Positions 22,440 to 31,984 of a stretch of 64,000 bases of DNA are shown here, piece after piece; within the stretch, counting starts at the first letter, position 1, and the number at the start of each line of letters is the position of its first letter. Both the position numbers and the translations under genes were made by a program. The notes under the pieces were generated by a model. The model searched no databases. It was not told the origin of the DNA and saw only the letters and a program-made list of their open reading frames with translations. Source of the stretch: Cladosporium sp. IMV 00045. Lineage: Eukaryota; Ascomycota; Dothideomycetes; Cladosporiales; Cladosporiaceae. Where the stretch lies: the NCBI GenBank assembly GCA_001931905.2, contig MSJI02000867.1:124001-188000 (forward strand), read 5' to 3'.

Positions 22440-23135
22440 ATGTACACTGGCCCAGGCAGGAGTCGTCGTCCCGCTACAGAGAATCCCCCCAACCTCCGTC
22501 GTTCTCCTCGATTGGCCGCATCCCGAAGACCCAGTGCGACCCTGCGGTCGTCCGATGATGTTGATCGCGGTCCTCGTGGTCAGCGACCTCGAGCATTGCC
22601 TAGTCAAATGGGCAGCGGAAGGTCTGGCAGGACTGGCGGATTCGATCGAGACTGGAACCCCGTCCGTCGCGGAGAAGATGCCCTCGGCATAAGAGAGCTT
22701 AAGTCACGCCTCGAGCTAGATCTCCAGCGGTCGCGAGAGACTCCGAGACAGCCCGCTAACCCTTCTAATGAACCGAGGGGCATCGATGCGAGAGGCGCTG
22801 CCAGGAGCTCTCGCCTCCCCCCTTTGGCGAACGATCCGAGGCTTATGACACGCCCTGACCCAATGGAAGCGTTCTACCAGCGTCCCAGGATGATTCCACT
22901 CCCTCGATCCTCCGCGTCCATTGCTTCAGGATACCCCCTTCCGTGTGCTCCAAGCTACGGTGGCCCTCCACAAGAGCGAGCGCCTCCTGGAACTAGAATG
23001 GGAACCCCACAGGCTGACATGTTGCTCGGTGCTGCGCCAATGCGAGGACGGAACAGAGCTGGAACACCGATACCAGAGAACGAGGAGAGGGAATGGCGTT
23101 ACGATCGAGCATATCCTGAGAAGGGAGGCTACTAG
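22440..23135 (+). CDS. Arg/Pro-rich hypothetical protein with MGTPQADMLLG motif
   Basis: A single exon of 231 codons starts at ATG 22440 (MYTGPGRSRRPATENPP). The N-terminal 90 residues are Arg/Ser/Pro-rich (NLRRSPRLAASRR) and end with GRSGRTGGFDRDW, echoing GRRGGRTGGFDED of the upstream gene. The C-terminal 80 residues are the conserved part: PDPMEAFYQRPRM, ASGYPLPC, MGTPQADMLLGAAPMRGR and AGTPIPENEE. The rest looks disordered. There is no signal peptide or enzyme motif. It is the intact member of a local duplication. An RNA- or DNA-binding role is only suggested by the RG and SPR composition. Confidence 0.65.
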   Translation: MYTGPGRSRRPATENPPNLRRSPRLAASRRPSATLRSSDDVDRGPRGQRPRALPSQMGSGRSGRTGGFDRDWNPVRRGEDALGIRELKSRLELDLQRSRETPRQPANPSNEPRGIDARGAARSSRLPPLANDPRLMTRPDPMEAFYQRPRMIPLPRSSASIASGYPLPCAPSYGGPPQERAPPGTRMGTPQADMLLGAAPMRGRNRAGTPIPENEEREWRYDRAYPEKGGY

Positions 23136-23399
23136 TCGACCTCGAGGTATGTAGCATCAGGGAGTGGAAAGTCCAACACGTCGTTCTCTGGCGGTCGCTG
23201 ATGCTGTCATCAATAGTGATGTTTCTTCAAAACCTGGATCGCTCAGATCACTGTGAGCTACTCATTTCTATGTGGGTCCCAGGTCAGGCGTACAGAATCA
23301 CAAGCTTGTAAATTCATACTGTTATACCTATCGAACTGTGCTCAACTCGCCGTGCTTCCGAGTCCGCGTGCCGCTCTGCTTGGTTGCTTCGCAATGTGC

Positions 23400-23573
23400 T
23401 TACTCTTCTTCCTCCTCCGCATCAACGATCTGCTGTAAGATCTCATCGCTTGTAACGCCAGTCGACTGACTGCATCGACCAAAGCGTGCGAGAGAGGAAA
23501 GTTAGGCCTATGTTGAGCCTCGAGCTCGATCCAGGTATCGAGCACACCCATGAAGCCTCGACCGAAGTAGGTA
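23400..23573 (-). other. C-terminal-like coding patches in two frames
   Basis: Two short stretches look coding on the minus strand: VDTYFGRGFMGVLDTWIELE just 3' of the block at 23574-23999, and GVTSDEILQQIVDAEEEEE ending at TAA 23402-23400. They lie in different frames from each other and, for the first, from the upstream block. Either small introns or frame damage separates them. A branch-like CCTAAC and pyrimidine tract before GATGCAG (near 23475) could mark a splice acceptor. Confidence 0.3.
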
Positions 23574-23999
23574 TCAACGGCTTTGGTTGTGAGTCAGGCT
23601 GAAGGCGCGGCAGAAGAAAACCATCTTCTGACTCGTTGAGGCAAGTTCTTGTACGGCTTGGATGGCTCTTCTTGCAAAGGGATGATTGCCGTACACGAAG
23701 TATTTCGCAATTTTGTTGATGGTGCTGCTTGCCGCTTCGGTCACATTGCGCGGTGCGCTCAACCCGAATGGGCTGCGCGGGTTTGTTTCGATCTCCTCGA
23801 ATTGGAAAAGCATGTTGTCTTCGTCGCCGTTGGCAATGACATGCTTAGCGAGATATTTCGCCCAGAGAATGCTGAGAATCGCAGGGCTGTCATCCACATT
23901 TCTGCGATTAGCGAGCTGCTCCTCGTAGGAGTTCTTGAGCTTCCACTTGTTTGCTTCTGGGAAGGCAAAGCTAAGTATCGCAATGCTGCTACAGGCATC
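23574..23999 (-). CDS. Partial unknown gene, central coding block
   Basis: From a possible acceptor (AAATCCAG, just above 23999) a frame runs 141 codons to TGA 23576-23574. It opens DACSSIAILSFAFPEANKWK and continues NVDDSPAILSILWAKYLAKH, EIETNPRSPFGLSAPRNVTE and INKIAKYFVYGNHPFARRAI. It is helical, well mixed in composition and clearly more protein-like than the antisense frame of 146 codons. The N-terminal exon is uncertain: an ATG at 24081 or 24220 could belong to it, but no clean splice joins them. The C terminus probably continues into 23400-23573. I do not recognise the family. Confidence 0.45.
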   Translation of the reverse strand, partial: DACSSIAILSFAFPEANKWKLKNSYEEQLANRRNVDDSPAILSILWAKYLAKHVIANGDEDNMLFQFEEIETNPRSPFGLSAPRNVTEAASSTINKIAKYFVYGNHPFARRAIQAVQELASTSQKMVFFCRAFSLTHNQSR

Positions 24000-25778
24000 C
24001 TGGATTTAAAGATAGCTGAGTCGGTCTACTCCTGCCAAAAAGCCCACTGGTGGCTGCAAAGCCATGATGATGAGTGCGAAGACATTTGATTGTCGAGCGC
24101 GTTGAGGGGAGGCAATGGAGTGAATCGGATGTCGTAGGCGTTGGAAGTATGAACTAACGGCGTGAGTGTTTTGTGATTCTTGCGAGGCCCGCGCTGGAGG
24201 AAGTTAGGCGTATGTGGCAAAACAAGAATTGGGTGCTTTCGAAGCCCTCTACAATCAACAAGTCATCACCTCCGCCTGAGGCCTACTTTAGCAGAATGAG
24301 CGGACCACAACCTTACATGATACGTCGAGCTTTGATACAACGTTTTCTTGTTCTCATGAAAGCTTTCGTACTACAATTATGGCTATGATTGTTGTTGATG
24401 CGGTCGTGATCTAGCAGTGGGAGTTGATCGAAGTCTCGCAGCATGTCTGGGAGCTAGTTGCGTCCAAAGGGTGAATTGCACTTGCAAGGTACTGCAAAAA
24501 TCGACGAATACTACGAGAAGAGCCGACAGATCGTTCCAGAATGCTCTGAACCATCATGTAGCATGCCCAAGAAGGTGCAATGATACAACAAGGTCACTGA
24601 TAGCAAGAACAGAGAGAAAAGGCAAAAAAGGGGGGCTGTGGAGCTACTCGAACCCACAACCACCCCGGGAGAATGTCGGCTCGAGGAGCCATTTTAATGT
24701 TTTTGTTTCCAAACATCGCTGCCACTGCGCCACCACTCGGGAAATCACTTACCTGGTGGGTGTAGCAGGAGGCCAAGCCTCCTGCTACGACTGACGTCGT
24801 GGGAATATCATTATGTAGCTTAGTCTTATTCGTACGCACAGCTTTGAGTCCAATATGTTGCTGTGGTGCTGAGCAAAGGGCCACGATATACACGCGGTGA
24901 TTGACAGCTATTCTTAGTGTTGAAGGTCTTCGCTGTTATCTGCTCTCGAAGGCCCATTCGAAAAGCGATCGTGAACAGGGATAGTCAGTTGACGGGTCAA
25001 GGTTCCAGTGTAGCGTGCTTGAAGCTGGTAATACCTCCAGTAGTCTCATGAGTCTTGCTCTTGCGAAGCCTGAACGTTCATGGGCAACAGCGACTACAGT
25101 GGCACATATCCGTTCTATTGCTACTTGCAGTCACCAAGAGCGATCATGATTCTTGATATTTCCAATGTAGGAATGACTACCACTTCCCTGTTGCTGAAAG
25201 ACAGGAGTAATTCATCCAGTGCGTCAATCTATTGTAGAGCGAGAATGACGATCGCGTTGACAAAGAACTAAGCGCCCTACTTGTATAGTCAAACAGTGCT
25301 TCGGATACGCCTCTTGCTTTCGGGAAAAAGAAGTGTGTAGAGTTACCACCTTCCCGGTGCCAAGTTGACAAACACAGGAGCACGTGGACGAAAGAAAAGG
25401 CTTTATCTCATGATTGAAAGCTCACACTCAACACAAACCTATCATCGACTGGAACGCTGCTCACCTCCTTACCTCCATCAAACACACGGTCGACATCAAC
25501 AAAACGCCCACAACAAAGCAACGAAGCCGATCAAAGCGTACATTTCGCGCAAGCCGTACAAGCAAACAAATCGACATTCAAGATCACACAGAAACACCTA
25601 CATCAGCAATCAAGTGCAGTACGTATAGAACCTATTCCTTTGACGAGGTTGGATGTTTCGAGTGGCCGGCAAACATCGCGATCGGCACCTTCGCGTGGCA
25701 CGTATAAGGTCATTGGTCTGCCAGTGATCTTGAACATGCTGAACACACGCATGTTTGTCTAATCTGCTCGTTCTGCTC
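24000..25778. other. Spacer holding a tRNA-like element
   Basis: Besides the element at 24624-24788 this stretch has only short chance frames. The last 400 bases before 25808 are rich in A and C on the plus strand (near 25420-25620) and then turn into the promoter of the 25808 gene. Confidence 0.3.
24624..24788 (-). ncRNA. tRNA-like Pol III-type element with 5' hairpin (SINE candidate)
   Basis: Read on the minus strand, it starts with a perfect 12-bp hairpin (24788-24762; arms GTAGCAGGAGGC and its complement, 3-nt loop). Then comes AGGTAAGT, an A-box match TGGCGCAGTGG (24732-24722) followed by CAGCG, and a B-box match GGTTCGAGTAG (24654-24644). It ends in a T6 run (24629-24624), as in Pol III terminators. 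A to B box spacing is about 78 nt, longer than in an intronless tRNA. The flanks do not form a 7-bp acceptor stem, so it is not a functional tRNA. The right window edge has the same order: hairpin, AGGTGAGT, A box, AGTGGCAGCG. A tRNA-derived SINE or a new small RNA family are the two readings. Confidence 0.4.
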
Positions 25779-25784
25779 TATATA
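25779..25784 (+). promoter_or_regulatory. TATA-like element TATATA
   Basis: It lies only 23 bases before the ATG at 25808. If used, transcription would begin at or past that ATG, which would make the second Met (25953) the start and turn the first intron into a leader intron. Confidence 0.3.
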
Positions 25785-25807
25785 CCATCAACGACCCACT
25801 CAGCAAA

Positions 25808-26747
25808 ATGGCTGACCCAGAGCGCACAGGGAGACTCGAACTTTCGGGAAACCAATCACCGCTGTCACCACCAGTTCTTGCGGTCCATAACCCTCCAAGG
25901 TACATATTGACTCTATGTACTCTCGCAGCATGAATCTAACAACTTCAGAAGGATGTCTCGCACTTGGACCGTCGCAGAGCGCCACTGTCTCCACATCATC
26001 GCGACACACTACCCTGAGTCGGTTGGTGCTGATCGCGCCGCGATCTTCAACCACATCTTCAACGCCAATCTCGAGTGGGAGAGATTGCGCGACGAGTATG
26101 GAGGCCACAAGGCTGGTCAACGCAATCGTCCGAATGGCCAGAAGCCCACGCGTTCGATCCAATGGAACGACCATGTCTGTCGCGACGAGTTCGGCCTCGG
26201 TTTCGACCAGCAGCAGATCACGGATCGCGCCAACATGCTGCAGCAGATCCAGGGTGCGATCAACACCCTTGGTCTTACTGGCAACTATGGGCTGCGCGCG
26301 ATCAAAATGCTCCCAGGAATGACGCGCGCCGACACTGCCGTCGCTGCTCCTGCTCTGGCTCCTGCCGCTCCCGCCGCTCAACCACAAGCTGCTGCCTCGT
26401 CATCTGCTGGTAACACCACTGGCGCAAACGCTCCGCCCACTGCAGCGACCTCCTCTTTTTCCGGACCTGCTGCCAACACGAGGGCAGCAGCATCATCGTC
26501 TACAGCCGCGACTGCTGCCACCGACCCAGCCACAGGAGGAAGAAGCTGGTACCATAGCAGAGAGATCGTGAGGGAACGCGGCGAGTTCGTCTACCGCTCA
26601 AACCAGCGGCTGGAGTACAACATGCCTCAGCCTTCTCAAACCTGGCGCAGGCAGGTTCGCTTTCCTGATGGCGTGTCGAGACAGGTGCGGGTCTGCGACG
26701 TGGCAAGTTGTCCTTCTGTCTGTGGCAGACGCATCAGGGGCGGCTGA
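25808..26747 (+). CDS. WT..ER family protein, short member
   Basis: Exon 1 (25808-25899) and exon 2 (25949-26747) are joined over a 49-nt intron (GTACAT..ATCTAAC..TTCAG), giving 296 residues. After a short leader comes the family domain: MSRTWTVAERHCLHIIATHY, then ADRAAIFNHIFNANLEWERL, a CRDEFGLGF block and INTLGLTGNYGLRAIKM. The middle is a 90-residue Ala/Ser/Pro/Thr linker. The C terminus (residues about 230-296) has RQVRVCDVASCPSVCGRR, a three-cysteine cluster C-x4-C-x3-C. The same layout is found at 31985-34330 and 44472-46178. The cysteines may bind a metal; that is inference. There is no signal peptide or enzyme motif. The start context CAAAATGG is good, but the nearby TATA makes Met 25953 an alternative. 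Confidence 0.7.
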
Positions 26748-28005
26748 GTGATGGAGGATTCTCATGGGCATGGAGGGGGAGACATCAGGGCGTCATTGGA
26801 TTTTCTTTGTGATGAACATAACACGCGAATGTGCATTGGTTGGACAAGGGATTTGCTACGTAACACGTGGGTTTGGAGTTTGGAGTTTGGAGTTTGATAA
26901 TTGATGGGAGTTACTATGAGCATACATTTTCTGGGTTCACATCCTGCCCTTGGGCAAGATCTCACAGAGGGTTCACGAGAATGCAGCTTTGATTACTTTG
27001 CTGAAGCTCACTGATGACTTGGAGTGGAAGAACACAAAGAGCGCAGACCCACATTCTTTGTACATTATGCGTTTTTTTGGCTGGGAGTTGAGGTATACAA
27101 AAGATTCACACAACGAGGGATGCAAAACTACCCAATGAGAACAGTGAGCCACCACTTCATTCATCAATTGAGGTTGAGCAAAAGACAAGGCGCAGGCCGT
27201 TGAGGCCATTCCATTACACGGCCGAAGGCGCGTGGACGCGAGGCTTGAGCAAGAACGCGTGAGCGCCGTGCCCAGTAACTGCTCGTATGTATTGCGATGT
27301 CTTCCATTGTTCACGAACGGGGAAAAAGCCATCCGAAAGCTTTCTTTGTCGAAACCCGTGTGAAAGACGACCATGTTGGTCGTGCCCTGCTCTTGAGCAA
27401 CAATTCAGATATTACTTATCGTTCTTGTATTGTGTTCTCAGCTCTTTCGGATGCAGTGCAAATGTACTCCTGTGGATGTAGGGTTTCTCTCAATGATTCG
27501 CGTCGGTGTCTTCGCTCGGTGTACAAAGCATGGCCGAGATCTGCTCTTTGACCGGTATGTTGGAGCTTCTTGTTGCTGACGGCGCTGCTGTGGAAAGATT
27601 CGATGCTTCATAAGGTGGTTTTGGTTCCATTGAAGGCTACACATTTCGTAATGCACCACGAGAAGTGGAAAAGGTAAAATTGCGACAGGGCAGGACCTGC
27701 TGGGCTCGGGGAGCTTGCTCGAGAGACACTAGCTGCAGCTGAGGAGACACGTTGGTTAGGCGCCGAAGGTAGGGTGTTTCTCTCCAAAGGCTGAACATAT
27801 GAAGGATGTAGAACAGCTCGTGATGGTAGGTTATTGGGTGTACGATCGCTGGACCCGTCAGCCTCGCCACCAGAAAGGCGGAATAAGATATTGACGTTCG
27901 ACCTCGGAGCCTCACACTGATATTCCACGTCAATAAACAGTCTACATAACTAGTCAAACAAGATTGGGGATGTCTTACGAGGCCGAGGACGTACACACTG
28001 TGGAG
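26748..28005. other. Spacer, nothing convincing
   Basis: It contains a short GGAGTTT triplication near 26874-26895 and overlapping antiphase frames (26973-27374 minus, 27637-28029 minus) that look like chance. Confidence 0.3.
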
Positions 28006-28132
28006 TGGCACAGTGGCAGGGAGTGGCAACCCCTTGTTCAGAGGAGGCGGGTACGCCTGGGACGTCTCCAGAAATACTTTTGCTGCTCCCGGGTTCGATA
28101 TCCGCTGGATGGGAGTTCATCTTTTCTTTTTT
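28006..28132 (+). ncRNA. tRNA-like element, looser relative
   Basis: A-box match TGGCACAGTGG (28006-28016) followed by CAGG, B-box match GGTTCGATATC (28092-28102), and a T-rich end with T6 at 28127-28132. Box spacing is 86 nt, close to the 78 nt of the element at 24624-24788. No perfect hairpin precedes it; only CACTGTG and CACAGTG pair around the A box. There is no acceptor stem, so it is not a tRNA gene. Degenerate SINE is the best reading. Confidence 0.3.
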
Positions 28133-29851
28133 GACTTTCTTGTCCAGATGTCACGTGATGTGGGTCCGCCAATATTGTAAGTGAGGTACATGGAAAGAAG
28201 ACACAGGGCTTTGGATTTGGCTCGAGCTGGTAGAAAACAAGCACAGGTTTCATGTTCATTAAGTCTATCGTGAAGATTCCACTTCCTGATCGCGCGTTCT
28301 TTGTCGCCTTCGTGCCAGCCGCGTCACCCCTGTGTGTGGGTTTCTACCGCCACCAGCCATGAGCGTCTCCGTGAACATCATGCCAATCTTCCAATATCGG
28401 TGTCATTCTCCCGCGCGCCTCGATGTACAGCTCTGCAAAGACCATGGCTGGCCACAGGCCTGCTGCTCACCTTGGGCCCGTGTTTGTAGGCGGCGCGTGC
28501 AGAAAAGAGTGACATGCTTCCGGCCTCGCGAGCGTGGGTAGTTGGGCCGTAAGGGATCTCAGCGGCGTCCTTTGTTTCGCAAAGAGTATGGCTGATGTTC
28601 GTGCAGAGAATGAGAATCACAAAGGTTGGAAGATGAGTTTCTGAGCACTAATCTGTTGGGCCGTTTCGCGTTGGGAGTCAGCAAATGGAAGCACAGCGGG
28701 AGATGGGATACGGTTCAAAGCAGACTTGGGAAGCTCACGCGTATGCAAACCAATGTGAAACTCACGAGATTCGTACGCAGCGAGAGCAGCGCAAGATAAA
28801 ATGCAAAAATGTTGGCTAAATAGGAAGAGACAGAGTCTCATGAGCTGGAACCACTGACCGGAGGCCAATCGTCGCAGCAGACACGAAAAATCTGCTTCAG
28901 CTTCCACAAGCCGCGGTGCCCGATACTACACTGGAGAGCAGATCCGCCACGAGAGCAAAGTCTCGAGTTTTAATATCGCGCATGAGCACCGGCCTCCTGA
29001 CCACGAGAGTTGGTCGGAGGTCACCTGGACTGAACACGAACTACCAAGGTGGTAGGTGCTTCTTGATGCGCATTTCTGAGGTCCCGAAGGGTTGTGGGAA
29101 GGAGGAGAAAGAGAAGAAGCGGAGCGTCGCCAGATATCATTTGCGCGCGGCTTAGTGAGGCTTGGCAAGATTTGACTACGTACAGGCGAGGAGGCATCTG
29201 GAGATCACGTGCAGGGTCTTGCAGGGGATGAATGGATTGCTGCGAACAATGTGGTGAGTTTCAGTGTGTGTTCGAACAGTATAGCTTTGGAGTTTCCCTT
29301 GCATGCTTGTGTGAATCAGTGGCTTATGGTAGTCGACGCTCGCTCCTCGGTCTCTTGAGCGTGCACGTGAGGCACGAAGGCGTTTGTCACCTTTATGCCG
29401 CGCGTGGGAAGCAGCTACGGGCGTGGACCAAAGTGAAATGACCTACATGTATGTAGCTATGTACGGCACTCAGAAGGCGACGAACGGGAGCCGCTCGATA
29501 AGCCTCGGGTGAACGCTTAAAGGTGCACTGCATAATCCCATCGCATCGACAGCCTCATACGCATAAGACACGCGAAGTAGCTGGAGAGAGCTCGGCAATA
29601 GGTCATGATCGAGTTGTGAGGGGCGAAGAAGGATGCGCGCGGCGTCTTGCTGCTGCTGCTCGAAGACCTGACGGGTGCTGACACGACACGCGCATGCGCC
29701 AGCAGAGTGTTTCACCAAGGCAGGGAAGCAGGATGTCGTTTCACAGGGCAACGGTCACTTCCATAAGTTCACAAAGCGCCTCGAACACGTGGAAAGAGGA
29801 ATACGTGAAAGTAAAATACACGTGCATGTAAGTACCTAGGTATGAAGTGAA
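28133..29851. other. Spacer, nothing convincing
   Basis: Frames under 100 codons occur on both strands, without ATG context, introns or similarity. A Gln-containing minus frame (29470-29751) looks somewhat protein-like near its C terminus but has no ATG. Confidence 0.3.
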
Positions 29852-30039
29852 ATGTTGGCCGCACTCCCCCAACTATAGCATCTGAGGACGCTCATGGAAG
29901 GAGAGCGTCTCAGCAATGCTGAAGGCCGTGATGCCTGTGTGAAGGCATCACTGCAAGGCGAAACTTGCATCTCGATCTAGCGCGGTGTGAACGGCCATAT
30001 GCAATTGAAAGATGCAAATGGCCATCTGCTTTCGCGCAT
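29852..30039 (+). repeat. Copy 1 of a diverged structured duplication
   Basis: It matches 30194-30399 in order: ATGTTGGCCG, CTGAGGACGCTCATGGAAG, CTCAGCAATGCT, GGCCGTGAT, AAGGCATCACTGCAAGGC, GATCTAGCGC and GCCATATG. Three hairpins can be drawn: TGAGGACGCT with AGCGTCTCA; GTGATGCC with GGCATCAC; and GGCCATATGCA with TGCAAATGGCC (29993-30023). Confidence 0.6.
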
Positions 30040-30059
30040 TTTCCCCCCTTGGGTGCCAA

Positions 30060-30167
30060 GCTGCTGCTGCCTGCTGCCATTTTGCTGCCACTTGCTGATG
30101 CGTACTGTCAATTGCTGCTGATTGATGCCATGCCATGCTGCTCACTGCCACTTGCTGCTGCTCGCTG
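30060..30167 (+). repeat. CTGCTG/TGCCA low-complexity tract
   Basis: An imperfect microsatellite of CTGCTGCC and TGCCACTTGCTG units fills the space between the two copies of the duplication. Confidence 0.6.
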
Positions 30168-30193
30168 AAAGGATACATGTAACCAAAGAGTGG

Positions 30194-30399
30194 GATGTTG
30201 GCCGAGATGCTAAACTTGATAGCCTCTGAGGACGCTCATGGAAGTAGAGCGCCTCAGCAATGCTATGGGCCGTGATACTCATTGTGCTGCACGTTGTGCT
30301 GCAAGGCATCACTGCAAGGCAAAAGCCATTGCATTTTGATCTAGCGCTGAGTTGTGAGCCATATGTCAGTGAAGTGCGAATGGCGCTTTTCGCTCGCAC
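30194..30399 (+). repeat. Copy 2 of the structured duplication
   Basis: Same block order as 29852-30039 with an 18-20 nt longer centre. The first hairpin (TGAGGACGCT with AGCGCCTCA) and the GCCAT/ATGGC stem are kept while loops differ. The GTGAT/ATCAC stem is reduced to 5 bp. Confidence 0.6.
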
Positions 30400-31984
30400 A
30401 TCATGCTAATCTCTGGAGAGAGAAGGAAGAGAAGAGGAACAAGTTGCAGCGGAGAAAACAACGAATTTAAAGGCGGAGGGCTTGACGCCAGGCAGGCGGC
30501 GGGAGCTCCCAGAGGCGGGGGTACTGAGGCAGGAAGACGCGAGGAGGAGGTCTGGTGGGGTGGCCTGGGTAGACGATCCTCGTTATAGTGTGTCTCTACA
30601 AGAGCTACTTGATCATACTTGATTCGAACTGACCCTCTTGCGATACTTGTCGTTACCATCACGACCTACTGCAAAATGTGAACGCTCCTCATGTGTGCAG
30701 TGGATCAGTGCTTTGGCTGCTTGGGCTGCAAGAGTCGCATGCGGTTAATACTCTTGCTCAGAGCCCTGCCTGGCAACTTTCTGGTAAGGAGAGCTGATCA
30801 CATTCGGCCCGCAAGTATCATCAAGTGCTGCGATTTCGCGATGCGAAACAATTTCTTTGGATTTACTTATTGACATTACACACCAAAGCCCACTGCTGAT
30901 CTGTTGCACAGCCCACCACACACGTACAAGCACTTTGGCACGCTACATTGGCTACAAACCGGACGCCTAAGATGGACATCAATACGGCTTGAACATTTGC
31001 CCTTCCTCGCGGCGTTAGTTGCACAGAACCATCACGACTTTATCGTAATTTGCTGCGCGAGCCAAGCGATGGCCGTTGCCTTCCACAAAGGCGACGATCC
31101 AGCCTCGAGTGCATCGTTGAAGATTCAGCAAGCAGTCAACGCTGGTACTGTCTGGAGGTTGCCAGAATGACGAAGATTGTTGTGGACAAAGAACCAGCAG
31201 AAGCTTGGAGCGACAAAGAAGGAACAAGGGGAGGTAAGAAGGGGCCGAACAATGCTGTCGATTTTCTTGATCATTCTTTTTTGACAGATTCACCCCTCGA
31301 GAGAGGGGAAGAGTGGTGGAATAGCGGTAGAGCCGGCTTAGGGCAGACAATGGAGTTCTCAGAAAATTTTGGGCCACCAGAAAGGCGGTTCTCTTAGAAA
31401 ATGCTCTTTGTATGCATTTCATGTCAACAAAGTTTGGAAAAGGACACTTCAACTGATGGCTTCACTTGAATCAAGTTTTCTGAGCCAGGGCACGGCTTTG
31501 CCGTACCCCAACGGGTTTTTTTGGTTTATTTCTAAAGTACTAGAATACAACGTGTCGGAAAACAGGCAAAGACTTCAACTCATGTGAAAAAACGAACAAA
31601 CTCTGAAGCAGAAACCTATTTGTCCAATCAATCGCTCCATGACAACGAAGCATCCGGTAAGGCTTTGGTTCTGGGGGGAAGCAACCTTGAGAGCCTCAGA
31701 TATCCCACCAATAAAGAGAAAGAGCAAAATAAAAAGAAGGCACACTCAACGCAGTGTTCAGAGCTGCTCAAAAGTCCTCCACTTTTGACCAAAATGCGCA
31801 GAGCGACGGGGGAGCAGGTCAAAGCAGTGTTAGGAGCTCCAACGAAGGCCACACAGCCTCGAAGCCAAGTGGTTCAATCCAGACAAGTGGAAGCTTCCTC
31901 CAGTCGTGACAAAAGATGTTGATGATTCTCGAAAAAGAGGAGGATGAAGTTGGTGGATCGCCATCACATGCGATACTAGAATGC
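30400..31984. other. Spacer, nothing convincing
   Basis: It holds only short frames, for example 30403-30588 plus (61 codons, Gly/Arg-rich) and overlapping frames around 31000-31450. It includes the 3' flank of the large gene at 31985-34330. Confidence 0.3.

Noticed and set aside
24762..24788. Hairpin as a bacterial-type terminator
   Set aside because: Eukaryotic context; it lies at the 5' side of the Pol III-like boxes, not at a gene end.
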